Shown here: positions 1 through 7,349 of the stretch, one piece after another
Layout of the letters: each line of letters opens with the position of its first letter
Position numbering within the stretch: position 1 is the stretch's first letter
Source of the DNA: CAVVXX01 sp052389895
GTDB lineage: Bacteria; Pseudomonadota; Alphaproteobacteria; Micropepsales; Micropepsaceae
Length of the DNA stretch: 56,618 nt
NCBI GenBank assembly: GCA_052389895.1
Contig: JBQTHM010000007.1
Coordinates: 1 to 56,618, forward strand
Direction of reading: 5' to 3'
The notes under the pieces: model-generated
Database searches by the model: none
What the model saw: the letters and a program-made list of their open reading frames with translations, nothing else
Told to the model about the DNA's origin: nothing
Translations under genes and position numbers: made by a program

Positions 1-19
1 TCCCCCAGAGGGGGAGCAT
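1..19. repeat. Truncated palindromic G/C-run repeat at window start
   Basis: A run of C, the spacer AGA and a run of G form a small palindrome cut by the window edge. Its 19 bases recur exactly, inverted, at 56585-56603. It belongs to the repeat family at 6285-6386, 53014-53143, 55316-55469 and 56495-56618. The shared sequence at both window ends looks like a contig bounded by a repeat, but that is inference. Confidence 0.6.
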
Positions 20-24
20 AACTG

Positions 25-765
25 TCATTGAATAATGTAGGTCAGCGTCACCGACGCCGAGATCGTGCTTTCACCGGTAGCGATAGGGACGGACTCGGCG
101 GCCATCGCGCGCATCATCATGGGTTGCGGCAGGGGAACAACCGCGCCGCCTTCCTGGATGTTGTGAATGGGGCCGAGCCTGACGCCGGCCGCCTGCGCCA
201 TGCCCTTGGCCTTGGCGATAGCCTGCGCGACGGCTGCGCGGCGCGCGCGCTCCTGCAACCCTTCTGGCTTGGCAAAGGTAAAGCTCACGCCGTTCAGCTG
301 GTTTACCCCGCTTTTCACCAGCGCATCCAGCGCCGATCCGAGTTTGGACAGGTCATCTACGATCACCGTCACCTGGTTGGAGACCTGATAGCCGATGATG
401 CGCCGCGGCTCGGGGTTATCGGGCTTGTAGGGCGGAAATTGCGGGCTGACCGAAAAATTCGACGTCTGAATCTTGTTTTCCGGAATGCCGAGCGATTTCA
501 GCGTGGCGAACACCTTGTTCATCGCCTTGTTGTTGGCGCTGAGCGCGGCGGCGGCGGTTTTCGCCTCGGTGATGACGCCCGCCGAGAGCTGCGCCTGGTC
601 GGGCTTGGCCATCACCTTGCCTTCGCCGGTGACCACCAGCGTACGCAGCTTCCAAGCCTCGTCGGCGGCCTGCGCTTTTGGCGCGGAGCCCGCCACGGAA
701 AGTGAGATCGCCGCAACAAGCGCAAGCAGCGCGCCCGCGCGAAACATCGTTCCCGAACCGCTCAT
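25..765 (-). CDS. SIMPL domain-containing (DUF541/YggE-like) periplasmic protein
   Basis: This 246-residue protein has an N-terminal signal peptide (hydrophobic LLALVAAISLSVAG, then an Ala-rich cleavage region ending near AQAA-DE). A SIMPL/DUF541 domain follows, recognised from VTGEGKVMAKPDQAQLSAGV near the mature N-terminus and from the GYQVSNQVTVIVDDLSKLG segment. Family members such as E. coli YggE are periplasmic and linked to oxidative-stress tolerance, but no reaction is established. The start at 765 is chosen because a GGGAG ribosome-binding site lies just upstream; in-frame ATGs at 795 and 747 are alternatives. The gene stands alone, with the tRNA divergent upstream, and ends close to the repeat at the window start. 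Confidence 0.88.
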   Translation of the reverse strand: MSGSGTMFRAGALLALVAAISLSVAGSAPKAQAADEAWKLRTLVVTGEGKVMAKPDQAQLSAGVITEAKTAAAALSANNKAMNKVFATLKSLGIPENKIQTSNFSVSPQFPPYKPDNPEPRRIIGYQVSNQVTVIVDDLSKLGSALDALVKSGVNQLNGVSFTFAKPEGLQERARRAAVAQAIAKAKGMAQAAGVRLGPIHNIQEGGAVVPLPQPMMMRAMAAESVPIATGESTISASVTLTYIIQ

Positions 766-881
766 GCCGCTCTCCCGTATTACGCGCGCGAGCATGCCAC
801 AAGGAAGGCGGCGAATCTGCGGCCCTTCCGGGGCGTTCAGCGCCTTGGCGTTTCCTGCTATCTACACGATCGCGTGGGAAC

Positions 882-957
882 GGGCCTGTAGCTCAGGGGT
901 TAGAGCTGGCCGCTCATAACGGTCTGGTCGGAGGTTCGAATCCTCCCGGGCCCACCA
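882..957 (+). tRNA. tRNA with CAT anticodon (Ile2 or elongator Met)
   Basis: A full cloverleaf of 76 nt with encoded CCA. The acceptor stem GGGCCTG pairs with CGGGCCC (one G-U). The D arm is GCTC/GAGC, the anticodon stem GGCCG/CGGTC has loop CTCATAA (CAT at 915-917), and the T arm is GGAGG/CCTCC around TTCGAAT. CAT is shared by initiator Met, elongator Met and lysidine-modified Ile2. The acceptor starts with a paired G-C, which argues against the initiator. I lean towards Ile2 from overall resemblance, but sequence alone does not settle it. Confidence 0.93.
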
Positions 958-1028
958 GCCTTCGCTTGCTTCGCAAGCTACGGCTCGGCAAGCCATTCTA
1001 AGAGATTGGTGCGAAGCAAGCGAAGGCT
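957..1028 (+). repeat. 18-bp perfect inverted repeat directly after the tRNA
   Basis: The arms at 957-974 (AGCCTTCGCTTGCTTCGC) and 1011-1028 are perfect reverse complements separated by 36 nt. The left arm also contains a nested small hairpin (GCTTGC-TTC-GCAAGC). The left arm begins on the last base of the tRNA CCA. It could act as a terminator or processing hairpin for the tRNA, although there is no T-run, or it could be a dispersed palindromic element. Confidence 0.75.
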
Positions 1029-1131
1029 GCCGCGCCGGAGCGCGACCTGTCGCGCCGCAGTGAAGCGAAGGCGCGAGCGCGAAGGCGGGCGATTGCGTAT
1101 CGACTATTCCGCTGCAGGCGAGGGCCAAATA

Positions 1132-1377
1132 ATGTGGGATCATTCCTTCGGATGGATGCCGTTCATGGGAATAATCTTCTGGCTGTTTATCCTCATTCTG
1201 GTCGCTGCCGCGGTCGCGATCCTACTGCGCCCTGGGACTTTCCGCGGCCGGCCGGACAATTCAGCACAGGGCCGCTCTGCGCTCGAGATTCTCGAAGACC
1301 GCTATGCCCGCGGCGAGATCAATCGCGAAGAGTACCTGCAAAAGAAACAGGACATCGCCGGGCGTGGCTCGACATAG
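1132..1377 (+). CDS. Small SHOCT-domain membrane protein
   Basis: An 81-residue protein. It starts with a short polar segment (MWDHSFGW), then one strong transmembrane helix at about residues 13-33 (IIFWLFILILVAAAVAILL). A short linker and a C-terminal SHOCT motif follow at about residues 50-75 (ALEILEDRYARGEINREEYLQKK). SHOCT is a short C-terminal oligomerisation-type domain of unknown biochemical role, typical of small membrane proteins. The ATG at 1132 is chosen over upstream frames because it begins directly before the membrane helix. No operon partner is evident. Confidence 0.82.
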   Translation: MWDHSFGWMPFMGIIFWLFILILVAAAVAILLRPGTFRGRPDNSAQGRSALEILEDRYARGEINREEYLQKKQDIAGRGST

Positions 1378-1529
1378 CGCGTGTGCAGCCTTTGCCAAGC
1401 GCGGACTTTTCACGGCGGTCCCATCTCCAGTTAGCCGCCCACGATCCTGGGCACGGATTTAGAACAGCCCACCTGCTGTCTTTATAGTCACCACAAGAGC
1501 GCTCACTATTCTCGGACGAGAGTGACGGG
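1378..1529. other. Intergenic segment before capA-like gene
   Basis: No gene is seen in these 152 bp. An imperfect inverted repeat lies just before the downstream start: TCACT-ATT-CTCG at 1503-1514 pairs with CGAG-AGTGA at 1517-1525. It overlaps the purine-rich GAGAG that may serve as ribosome-binding site, so it could mask translation initiation. No confident promoter is seen. Confidence 0.4.
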
Positions 1530-1535
1530 TTGCCC

Positions 1536-2657
1536 ATGGCTGCAGGCGGCGACATCGGAATCATTTTGTGTGGCGACGTGATGCTTGGGCGCGGCATCGA
1601 CCAGATTTTGCCGCATCCGGGCGATCCCACGTTGCACGAAGACTGGCGCGGCGTGGTCAGCGCACGCACCTATGTTGAGCTGGCGGAGCAGGAGAACGGG
1701 CCGCTGCCCGCTGAGCGCGGGCTCGATTACGTCTGGGGCGACGCGATTTCCGTATTCGACGAGCTGGGCGCCGACGTCCGGCTGATCAATCTAGAAACGG
1801 CGGTCACATCGCGCGGCAGCCCCTGGCCCGGCAAGGGAATTCAGTACCGCATGAACCCGCAGAACATCGGCGTGCTCAAATGCGCCGGCATCGATTGCTG
1901 TGCGCTCGCCAACAACCACACGCTGGATTGGGGCTATGAAGGATTGCAGGACACGATCGAGGCGCTTTCGCGGGCGGGAATTCGCTGGGCCGGCGCCGGG
2001 CGCGACCACAACGAGGCGGGCGCCGCCGCCATTCTGCCGGTCAGGGAAAAGGGCCGCGTTCTCTTTCTTTCCATGGCAACGGGGTCGAGCGGAGTGCCGG
2101 CCGCGTGGGCGGCCACTGACGGCAGAGCAGGAATAAATCTTGTCGGACTCGACGAAGCCGGCGTCGAGCAAGTTCGCCGGACTGTTGCCACCATGAAGCG
2201 CAACGGGGACATAGTCGTCGCATCCATTCATTGGGGCGGAAATTGGGGTTACCGGATTCCGCAGGCGCAGCAAGACTTCGCCAGGGCGCTGATCGATCAC
2301 GCCGGAGTCGATCTGGTGCACGGCCACTCATCGCACCACGCGAAAGCCATCGAGGTGCACGGCGGCAAGCTGATCCTGTATGGCTGCGGTGATCTTCTGA
2401 GCGATTATGAGGGAATCACCAAATCGCCCGAACGCGCCGTCTTTCGTCCTAATCTGGGCGCGATCTATTGCGCGCGCATAAATATGGAGTCGGGAGAGAT
2501 AGCCGGATTGCAGATCCGGCCGACGCACATGCGGCGCATGCGGATCGAGCGCGCCGGCGAAGCGGACGCCGAATGGCTTTGCCGCACACTCAATCGCGAG
2601 GCGCGCGGCGGCGCGCACTTCGCACGCTTGGCGGCCGCATTGCGCCTCGATCTTTGA
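1536..2657 (+). CDS. CapA family protein (metallophosphatase-like fold)
   Basis: This 373-residue protein matches the CapA/PgsA family, whose members resemble calcineurin-like phosphoesterases and are named after poly-gamma-glutamate capsule synthesis. Visible motifs in order are CGDVMLGRGID (metal-binding start), NLETAV, ALANNHTLDWG, HWGGNWGY and HGHSSHH, together supplying the Asp, Asn and His metal ligands. There is no signal peptide, so it appears cytoplasmic, unlike membrane-anchored capsule CapA. No capsule genes are adjacent, so the family name should not be read as capsule function. A TTG at 1530 would add two residues. The gene is followed by 342 bp without a gene. Confidence 0.88.
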   Translation: MAAGGDIGIILCGDVMLGRGIDQILPHPGDPTLHEDWRGVVSARTYVELAEQENGPLPAERGLDYVWGDAISVFDELGADVRLINLETAVTSRGSPWPGKGIQYRMNPQNIGVLKCAGIDCCALANNHTLDWGYEGLQDTIEALSRAGIRWAGAGRDHNEAGAAAILPVREKGRVLFLSMATGSSGVPAAWAATDGRAGINLVGLDEAGVEQVRRTVATMKRNGDIVVASIHWGGNWGYRIPQAQQDFARALIDHAGVDLVHGHSSHHAKAIEVHGGKLILYGCGDLLSDYEGITKSPERAVFRPNLGAIYCARINMESGEIAGLQIRPTHMRRMRIERAGEADAEWLCRTLNREARGGAHFARLAAALRLDL

Positions 2658-2999
2658 GGAGGCCGAGACCCCGTTCGATGCTGCCCGGCAGCCGCCCCCG
2701 CGGTCGAGTTGCGCGTCGCTGTGGCGGAGACGCAACAGTTTGCGGGTCCGAGAACCAAGTCGCGCCGACCGCCATGATATCAAGGAGACGCCGCATTCGC
2801 GGGCCAATTCTTTTCTTTGGCCGCATTTGAAAATTTCGCCGAACTGGCCCCCGGGCAAGCACGGCCGGTCTTGGGCCTTGCGCCAGATGCAGTGCCGCCC
2901 CCGCCCGTGATAGATTCGGCGGTCGGCGGGATATGCGCCCGCTTTGGCACTTTTTGTGCGGGAGAAGGTAGCAAACGAAATTTTCGGTGGGGGATACCA
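2658..2999. other. 342-bp leader before the TonB-dependent receptor
   Basis: No gene, RNA family or strong hairpin is recognised here. The receptor reading frame stays open upstream to 2817, but that stretch lacks a signal peptide at its start and codes for a non-membrane sequence, so I treat it as untranslated. No confident promoter or operator was found by eye. Confidence 0.4.
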
Positions 3000-5408
3000 A
3001 TGAGTCTGGGGGCAACCGGCGCGTCACGTCGCCGTCATCTCTGTTTGGCGATTGCAATTTCGGCATTCGCGTTCGCGCAGACGGCTGCGTTCGCAGCCGA
3101 GAGTGAGGTCGCGGAAGCCGAGCTCGTCATCGTCACGGCGCAAAAGCGCGCTGCGGAGCTGAAAAACGTTCCGTTTTCAGTCAACGCCCAGACAGAAGCG
3201 GATATCCAGCGCACGGGGTCGCAGAATATCGAGGACTTGGCGCGCAATGTCGCGAGCCTGATCGTGCAGAACCTCGGCCCTGGACAAAGCCAGGTTGCCG
3301 TCCGCAGCATCGCCGCAGGCCAGACCGTGCGCGACCAGCCGGGCGTGAAGGAACAGGTCGGCGTTTATCTGGACGAATCCGTGCTTTCCCTCTCGCTCTT
3401 TACGCCCGATATCGAGCTTTTCGATTTGAATCGCGTGGAAACCTTGCGCGGACCGCAAGGAACACTGTTCGGCGCCGGTTCGATCGGCGGCACCATTCGC
3501 TACATCACCAACCAGCCGGTCCTCGGCGAGACGGGCGGCATCGCGGAAGCGGGCGCCAGCACGGCGTCCGGAGACTACGGCTATACCGCGAAGGCCGCCT
3601 ACAACGTGCCGCTCGGTGATACCGCGGCGGTTAGGGCGGTCGGTTACTTCAATCACTATCCGGGGTTCATCGACGCTTTCATGGAAGGCGGCGGCAAGAA
3701 AGATAACGTCAATGACGGCGACAAATTTGGCGGGCGTCTCGCGCTGAGATTTGAGCCGTCGCCGAACTTCTCGATCACGCCGCGCGTCGTCTATCAGAAG
3801 GTCGACACCGACGGGTTCAACCGGCAGGAAATCTACAACATGTACCGCAATCCTTATACGACGACGCGGCCGCCGTATAAGTTCAAGGAGCGGGAACAGC
3901 ATCTGCTGCGCGACGAAGAGTTCGTGGACGAGTTTTTCCTGGCGGATGCCGTGATCGAAGCGCTTTTCGACGGTGTCGCCTTCACCTCGGTCTCGAGCTA
4001 CATCGACCGCGATATTCTCGTCAGCCGCGACGCCAGCGCGCTCAGCCACAGCGTGACGATGGACCTGATCGCTGCGGGATTGTTCCTGCCCGGCGCGATT
4101 GCGATTACGGCAGTTCCGTCGAATCTGCGCGACACGACGTCGCTTAAGAGCTTCACCCAGGAAGCGCGACTGGCGTCGGCCGACGACGGGCCGCTGCAGT
4201 GGCTCGTCGGCGTCTTCTACGCCGACGTTGAACGGGACTATGCCCAGCGGCTTCCCACGCCGGGCTACGACGCCGTCATCGACGCGGGGCTTGGAATGGG
4301 AACGGCAGTAGCCCTGCGCAACGGCTTCAACCTGGCCGACCAGCCTTATATGGCGGATGTGCCGTATGACATCGAACAGTTCGCGGTATTTGGCGAAGCC
4401 ACGTACGACGTCACCAGCGACCTCCATGCCACGGCGGGTGTGCGCTGGTACGATTTCGAAGAGAACCGCCGCTTCCATTCGGGCGGTCTGTTCTCGAACA
4501 CCGACGACCGCACCGACCAGACCAAGTCGCAAGGATGGTCGCCGCGTTTCATCCTCAGCTACGATGTGGACGAGGCGACGCGGATAAACGCCCAGGCCTC
4601 CAAGGGCTTCCGTCTTGGCGGCGTAAACGATCCGCTCAACGTCAATCTTTGTACGCCGGAGGACCTCGCCATCTTCGGCGCGTTCCAGTCGTATGAAGAC
4701 GAAACGCTGTGGAATTATGAGGTGGGCCTCAAAATCGCGCAGCGCGCGTTCTCGTTCAACGCGGCGGTCTTCCACGCCGACATCGAAAACCTCCAGGTCA
4801 CGCTCGATGCGGGCACCTGTTCCTCGCGTATCGTCTTCAACCTGCCCGAGGCGCACAGCACCGGTGTCGAAGCGGAACTCGTGGCCTCGCTGACCGATGA
4901 CTTGGTCGTTTCCATTACCGGAAGCTATATCGACGCGAAGTTCGACTCGACGGTGGTGGACGGCACGGGCGCGGTGGTTGCTGGCCTGCGGGAAGGCAAT
5001 CGCATGGCGTCGGTGCCCGAATACCAGTTCGCGGCGACCGGCACCTATAATTTCGACCTTTTTGAGCAGCAGTCGTATTTCTCGGTATCGGTGCAGCACG
5101 TGGGATCGCGTTTCACCCAGCCGGCAGACCAGGAGGACAATCCCCGCGCCTTCGTGCACGGCCTGGCGTTCGGCGGCGCGCCGCTGGCTGCCACGACCGT
5201 TGTCGATCTCGAACTCGACCCCTATACGATCGTCAACACCAATCTGGGTATCAATTTCGAAAATTATGAACTCGTTCTCTACGTCAACAACGTGTTTGAC
5301 GAAAACGCCAATCTCGCCTTCGACCGCGAGCGCGGCGGCCGCGCGCGGCTTGGTTTCCATACCAACCCGCCGCGCACCTTCGGTTTCGTCGTGCGGACCG
5401 GTCTCTGA
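3000..5408 (+). CDS. TonB-dependent outer-membrane receptor
   Basis: An 802-residue receptor. The N-terminal signal peptide ends near FAQTAAFAA-ES, followed by a TonB-box-like segment (AELVIVTAQKR). The plug domain spans about residues 45-170 (NVPFSVNAQTEADIQRTG; ETLRGPQGTLFGAGSIGGTIRYIT is the classic end-of-plug motif). A 22-strand-type barrel follows (NYEVGLKIAQRAFSFNAAVFHADIENLQ). The protein imports a ligand across the outer membrane using TonB energy. The substrate cannot be read from sequence. The start at 3000 is chosen because the signal peptide begins there. A long stem at 5439-5474 probably ends the transcript. The next genes encode an inner-membrane DUF969/979 permease, so a shared substrate is possible but unproven. 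Confidence 0.95.
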   Translation: MSLGATGASRRRHLCLAIAISAFAFAQTAAFAAESEVAEAELVIVTAQKRAAELKNVPFSVNAQTEADIQRTGSQNIEDLARNVASLIVQNLGPGQSQVAVRSIAAGQTVRDQPGVKEQVGVYLDESVLSLSLFTPDIELFDLNRVETLRGPQGTLFGAGSIGGTIRYITNQPVLGETGGIAEAGASTASGDYGYTAKAAYNVPLGDTAAVRAVGYFNHYPGFIDAFMEGGGKKDNVNDGDKFGGRLALRFEPSPNFSITPRVVYQKVDTDGFNRQEIYNMYRNPYTTTRPPYKFKEREQHLLRDEEFVDEFFLADAVIEALFDGVAFTSVSSYIDRDILVSRDASALSHSVTMDLIAAGLFLPGAIAITAVPSNLRDTTSLKSFTQEARLASADDGPLQWLVGVFYADVERDYAQRLPTPGYDAVIDAGLGMGTAVALRNGFNLADQPYMADVPYDIEQFAVFGEATYDVTSDLHATAGVRWYDFEENRRFHSGGLFSNTDDRTDQTKSQGWSPRFILSYDVDEATRINAQASKGFRLGGVNDPLNVNLCTPEDLAIFGAFQSYEDETLWNYEVGLKIAQRAFSFNAAVFHADIENLQVTLDAGTCSSRIVFNLPEAHSTGVEAELVASLTDDLVVSITGSYIDAKFDSTVVDGTGAVVAGLREGNRMASVPEYQFAATGTYNFDLFEQQSYFSVSVQHVGSRFTQPADQEDNPRAFVHGLAFGGAPLAATTVVDLELDPYTIVNTNLGINFENYELVLYVNNVFDENANLAFDRERGGRARLGFHTNPPRTFGFVVRTGL

Positions 5409-5438
5409 AGTCCGACCGGCGCCTCTGCATCGCCATTC

Positions 5439-5474
5439 CCTTCGGCGCTTGAGCTCCTGCTCAAGTGCCGAAGG
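5439..5474 (+). terminator. Likely terminator of the TonB receptor gene
   Basis: A 15-bp stem (CCTTCGGCGCTTGAG at 5439-5453 against CTCAAGTGCCGAAGG at 5460-5474, one G-T pair) with a six-base loop lies 30 bp after the receptor stop. Only a short T-rich tail follows (CATTTG). Confidence 0.65.
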
Positions 5475-5543
5475 CATTTGTGCCAATCTGCGGTTTCGCC
5501 GCTTCCGCGCGTTCCGAAGCGGCCGATTTGCCCGGCTAGAAAA

Positions 5544-5566
5544 ATGGGCTAAGTCTCTTGGCCCAT
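5544..5566. promoter_or_regulatory. Palindrome before the DUF969 operon
   Basis: ATGGGCTAAG (5544-5553) and CTTGGCCCAT (5557-5566) form a 10-bp stem with one G-T pair around TCT. It lies 58 bp before the DUF969 start and after the receptor terminator, a position suited to a regulator operator. No regulator gene lies next to it, and an RNA hairpin is an alternative reading. Confidence 0.45.
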
Positions 5567-5624
5567 CTGCAGCACGGTTGCCGGCGGCGAGACGCCATTC
5601 AACCTTCAACAAGTCCGATAATCT

Positions 5625-6395
5625 ATGTGGACCCTGCTCGGCATCGGCGTCGTCGTCCTGGGCTTTGCGCTGCGGCAGAACCCGATGCTCGTCATCATGT
5701 CGGCCGCGCTCATTACCGGCCTGTTCGGCGGCATTGACCCCATTGCGCTGCTTTCCGCCTTCGGCAAGGCGTTCAACGAGAACCGCTATGTGAGCGTCGT
5801 CTGGCTGGTGCTGCCGGTGATCGGGCTGCTTGAACGGGCCGGCCTGCAGGAGCGCGCCCGCACGCTTATCGGCAAAGTGCGCGCGGCGACAACGGGCCGG
5901 CTGCTGCTCGCCTATTTCGTTGTGCGCCAGGTTACGGCGGCGCTCGGGCTTACCTCGCTGGGCGGGCACGCGCAGATGGTGCGCCCGCTGATTGCGCCGA
6001 TGGCGGAAGCAGCGTCGGAAACCCATATCGGGGAAATTTCGCCGGAGACGCGCCGGCGCATCCGCGCCCATTCTGCGGGCGTGGACAATGTCGCGCTCTT
6101 TTTCGGCGAGGATATTTTCATCGCCATCGGCTCCATTCTGCTCATCAAGGCCTTTCTGGAGCAGAACGGGATCATCGTGCAGCCGATCGATCTCGCCGTG
6201 TGGGCCATTCCCACCGCCATCTTCGCGCTTGTCATTCACGGCACCCGGCTTCTGCTTCTCGACCGCAGTTTGCGAACCGCCGGACCCCCTCCGGCGCTAC
6301 GCGCCACCTCCCCCCAGGGGGGAGGACTGCCGGCGGATCATCCTCCCCCACTGGGGGAGGCGCCGAGCGAAGCGAGGCGGAGGGGGCTCACATGA
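5625..6395 (+). CDS. DUF969 family inner-membrane protein (putative permease subunit)
   Basis: A 256-residue hydrophobic protein recognised as DUF969, with several transmembrane helices (MWTLLGIGVVVLGFALRQNPMLVIM; YVSVVWLVLPVIGLLERAG; GSILLIKAFLEQ; AVWAIPTAIFALVIHG). DUF969 and DUF979 genes occur together and are thought to form a two-component carrier. I recall their clustering with pyroglutamyl-peptidase and 5-oxoprolinase genes in other genomes, but none of those genes is in this window. Residues from about 221 to the end (GPPPALRATSPQGGG...) are encoded by a palindromic repeat at 6285-6386 rather than family sequence. The stop overlaps the DUF979 start as ATGA. No good ribosome-binding site is visible before the ATG. 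Confidence 0.85.
   Translation: MWTLLGIGVVVLGFALRQNPMLVIMSAALITGLFGGIDPIALLSAFGKAFNENRYVSVVWLVLPVIGLLERAGLQERARTLIGKVRAATTGRLLLAYFVVRQVTAALGLTSLGGHAQMVRPLIAPMAEAASETHIGEISPETRRRIRAHSAGVDNVALFFGEDIFIAIGSILLIKAFLEQNGIIVQPIDLAVWAIPTAIFALVIHGTRLLLLDRSLRTAGPPPALRATSPQGGGLPADHPPPLGEAPSEARRRGLT
6285..6386. repeat. Palindromic G/C-run repeat inside the DUF969 gene end
   Basis: The element begins CCCCCTCCGGCGC and ends GGCGGAGGGGG, as an imperfect inverted repeat. Internally it carries CCTCCCCCC/GGGGGGAGG and CCTCCCCC-ACT-GGGGGAGG hairpins and the tetra-repeat-like GAGCGAAGCGA. It is read in frame as the DUF969 C-terminus, and its GGAGGGGG end lies about 8 nt before the DUF979 ATG, where a ribosome-binding site is expected. 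Confidence 0.8.
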
Positions 6396-7345
6396 TCACG
6401 CTCGAGTACGTCTACATCCTTGCCGGGCTCGTATTCGCGGCCTACGCCCTGTTGAGCGCGCTCGACGCAACGCACCCCAAGCGTCTCGGCAATGCGGCAT
6501 TCTGGGGGTTGCTGGCCACAAGTTTTCTTTTGGGCTCGCATCTTTCCGATTTTGCCAATGGCGTGCTTGTGCTCGCGCTCGTGATCATAGGCGGCTTCAA
6601 GCTGATCGGCGTGGGCAAGCCCGCCACGACCACGCCCGAAGAGCGGCGCGAAAGCGCGGCCAGGCGCGGCAACTGGCTGTTCGGGCCCGCGCTGATCATT
6701 CCCGCCGCCGCGCTGCTCGGCACGCTCTTTCTGAAAGAGGCGACAATCGGGGGCGTGGCATTGCTGGATGCAAGGCAGGTGACGCTGATCTCGCTTGCTG
6801 CCGGCGTGCTGATCGCCTTCGGCGTCGCTGTGGCCTGGCTGCGTCCGCCCGCTTTGGCGCCGCTGCACGAGGGCCGCAGGCTGATGGACACGATCGGCTG
6901 GGCCGCCATTTTGCCGCAGATGCTGGCGTCGCTGGGCGCCGTGTTTGCGATTGCAGGCGTGGGCGATGCGGTGGGGAAAATCGCGACGGAATGGCTGCCG
7001 CTCGACAACCGTTTCACCGCGGTGGCGGCCTACTGCATCGGCATGGCCATGTTCACCGCCGTGATGGGCAACGCGTTTGCCGCCTTTCCGGTGATGACCG
7101 CCGCCATCGGATTGCCGCTCATCGTGCAGCAGTTCGGCGGCAGCCCCATCATCATGGCGGCGGTGGGCATGCTGGCCGGATTCTGCGGCACGCTGACCAC
7201 GCCCATGGCCGCCAACTTCAACATCGTTCCCGCTGCGCTGCTCGAGCTGCCAGAAAACGCCGTGATACGGGCGCAGATTCCTACGGCCATCCCGTTGCTG
7301 TTGGCCAACACGGCCTTGATGTATTTCACCGTCTATCGTTTCTAG
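6392..7345 (+). CDS. DUF979 family inner-membrane protein (putative permease subunit)
   Basis: A 317-residue polytopic membrane protein of the DUF979 family. Hydrophobic helices alternate along its length (YVYILAGLVFAAYALLSAL; ALVIIGGFKLIGVG; LFGPALIIPAAALLGTLFL; ISLAAGVLIAFGVAVAWL; a dense run of helices from about residue 165). Gly/Pro-rich conserved stretches such as NAFAAFPVMTAAIGLPLIV and GFCGTLTTPMAANFN look like transport-core motifs. It probably pairs with the preceding DUF969 protein, with which it overlaps by four bases (ATGA). The ribosome-binding site appears to be supplied by the palindromic repeat. The substrate is unknown; 5-oxoproline or a related amino-acid derivative is a guess from genomic associations elsewhere. 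Confidence 0.87.
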   Translation: MITLEYVYILAGLVFAAYALLSALDATHPKRLGNAAFWGLLATSFLLGSHLSDFANGVLVLALVIIGGFKLIGVGKPATTTPEERRESAARRGNWLFGPALIIPAAALLGTLFLKEATIGGVALLDARQVTLISLAAGVLIAFGVAVAWLRPPALAPLHEGRRLMDTIGWAAILPQMLASLGAVFAIAGVGDAVGKIATEWLPLDNRFTAVAAYCIGMAMFTAVMGNAFAAFPVMTAAIGLPLIVQQFGGSPIIMAAVGMLAGFCGTLTTPMAANFNIVPAALLELPENAVIRAQIPTAIPLLLANTALMYFTVYRF

Positions 7346-7349
7346 CGTC

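Noticed and set aside
882..1131. Possible integration site at the tRNA
   Set aside because: No integrase, phage gene or direct repeat of the tRNA 3' end is present; only an inverted repeat follows the tRNA.
3177..6239. Very long open frame opposite the TonB receptor and DUF969 genes
   Set aside because: It is antisense to well-supported genes, Arg/His/Asp-rich without any recognisable domain, as expected for shadow frames in GC-rich DNA.
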